Assembly (NCBI GenBank): GCA_021793335.1 | Contig: JAJYSW010000186.1 | Coordinates: 1 to 6,530 of the forward strand | Source: Actinomycetes bacterium | GTDB taxonomy: Bacteria > Actinomycetota > Actinomycetes > Mycobacteriales > Micromonosporaceae | Direction: 5' to 3' | DNA: 6,530 bases | In this document: positions 6,037-6,530 of the stretch, in pieces | Layout of the letters: each line of letters starts with the position of its first letter | Position numbering within the stretch: position 1 is the first letter of the stretch | Notes under the pieces: generated by a model | What the model saw: only the letters and a program-made list of their open reading frames with translations | Databases searched by the model: none | Told to the model about the DNA's origin: nothing | Position numbers and translations under genes: made by a program

Positions 6037-6225
6037 TCACCGCTTCGAGCGCAGTTGTTCAGGCCCCAGCGCGAGCAAGGCGATCTCGACCCCGTCTTCA
6101 TCGTCGAACTCGACTTCGAAGGCCCTCGGATCGTCGTAGACGTCGACGACGGTGCCGACCATGCCTTTCCGGAGGCCCTTTTCCGGCAGATCCACGGCCA
6201 GCTCGACCACGTCGTACAGGTTCAT
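6037..6225 (-). CDS. DUF4926-like protein, candidate immunity partner
   Basis: This 62-residue protein starts at the ATG of an ATGA overlap with the upstream DUF6883-like gene, with a strong AAAGGAG four bases before it. The sequence MNLYDVVELAVDLPEKGL, then RKGMVGTVVDVY, then an acidic AFEVEFDDEDGVEIALLAL stretch and a final EQLR, matches the layout of DUF4926 proteins. These are small beta-rich proteins with a G-x-V-G-T-V core (assignment from memory). DUF4926 genes commonly sit beside DUF6883 genes, as here. I infer an immunity or antitoxin role from order, size, acidity and coupling; no biochemical function is established in the sequence. Confidence 0.85.
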   Translation of the reverse strand: MNLYDVVELAVDLPEKGLRKGMVGTVVDVYDDPRAFEVEFDDEDGVEIALLALGPEQLRSKR

Positions 6226-6530
6226 CGTTCTCCTTTCGGCGGAAAGCTGATCGTCACCAGTCGAGTCTTCCCCGTGGTGTCAGCGATCCATCCCGTCCGG
6301 ACCTGCATTGTCCCATCCGGACCGGTCAATTCCACGTTGATGTTCCAGCGCGTCCCGTGCCGATCGGTGTCGCCCATGACCGGCTCTGCGGTCGGGGCTT
6401 TCTCCAATATCTGGCGCTTGACCTCGGCGGCGTCGTCGAGTCCGAGCCCGGTCCGAGACTTGATGACGCGCGCCTTATTACCTCCTACTGGGTGTTCAGG
6501 ATTGAGAACGTACTCGGTGAGCTTCCGGTC
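6222..6530 (-). CDS. C-terminal part of a DUF6883-like protein, probable polymorphic-toxin tip (5' end beyond right edge)
   Basis: The minus-strand frame is open from position 6530 to the TGA at 6222-6224, giving 102 residues with no credible internal start. A TTG at ~6407 lies inside the domain and is not needed. The visible part starts with KLTEYVLNPEHPVGGNKARV, followed by a Leu/Asp-rich helix. It ends with a beta-rich section, GTRWNINVELTGPDGTMQV then RTGWI and TRLVTISF, the pattern of DUF6883 domains. In other genomes this domain is often found at the C-terminal tip of large secreted or Rhs/WXG-type proteins, so this may be the toxin end of a longer protein. Third positions are ~73% G/C (28 of 102 codons end in A/T), against ~94% in mqnE. 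Domain call is by recognition, not search. Confidence 0.82.
   Translation of the reverse strand, partial: DRKLTEYVLNPEHPVGGNKARVIKSRTGLGLDDAAEVKRQILEKAPTAEPVMGDTDRHGTRWNINVELTGPDGTMQVRTGWIADTTGKTRLVTISFPPKGER

Noticed and set aside
5730..6101. 123-codon minus-strand frame across the 54-residue ORF and DUF4926-like gene
   Set aside because: It is out of frame with both coupled genes, is Arg/Pro/Ser-rich and has no ribosome site; the coupled starts explain the region better.

Overview
The window is very GC-rich DNA, with about 94% G/C at third codon positions in the first ~97 codons of the best-recognised gene (hand count). The gene set is typical of a filamentous or morphologically complex actinobacterium that makes menaquinone by the futalosine route (Streptomyces, Glycomycetaceae or Frankia-like lineages). 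The genus cannot be fixed from this window alone.

Left part (1-3220, minus strand): two overlapping genes form a transcription unit. The first, starting at 3220, encodes a secreted NlpC/P60 peptidoglycan hydrolase with an N-terminal helical region, a catalytic domain and a Pro-Ser repeat tail. The second starts with GTG at 1722 inside the hydrolase's last codons. It runs open for 574 codons off the left edge and encodes an N-terminal four-cysteine zinc ribbon followed by hundreds of residues of Pro/Gln-rich and then Glu/Ala/Thr/Ser-rich low-complexity sequence. Several short in-frame tandem repeats (12 bp, 21 bp) lie inside it.

Middle part (3221-5292): a divergent intergenic region with a perfect 7-bp inverted repeat leads into a plus-strand operon of three overlapping genes. 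These are mqnE (aminofutalosine synthase, radical SAM), a small multi-spanning membrane protein, and a DUF4229-type membrane protein. Each junction is a 4-bp start/stop overlap.

Right part (5293-6530): after a gene-free stretch of about 260 bp between convergent units, a minus-strand cassette enters from the right edge. It holds the C-terminal part of a larger protein carrying a DUF6883-like domain, a coupled DUF4926-like protein of 62 residues, and two small unrecognised coupled ORFs of 54 and 80 residues. Third-position G/C in the DUF6883-like part is clearly lower (about 73%) than in mqnE. I infer an accessory toxin/immunity-type module beside the core menaquinone operon. This is the most likely place for something poorly described.
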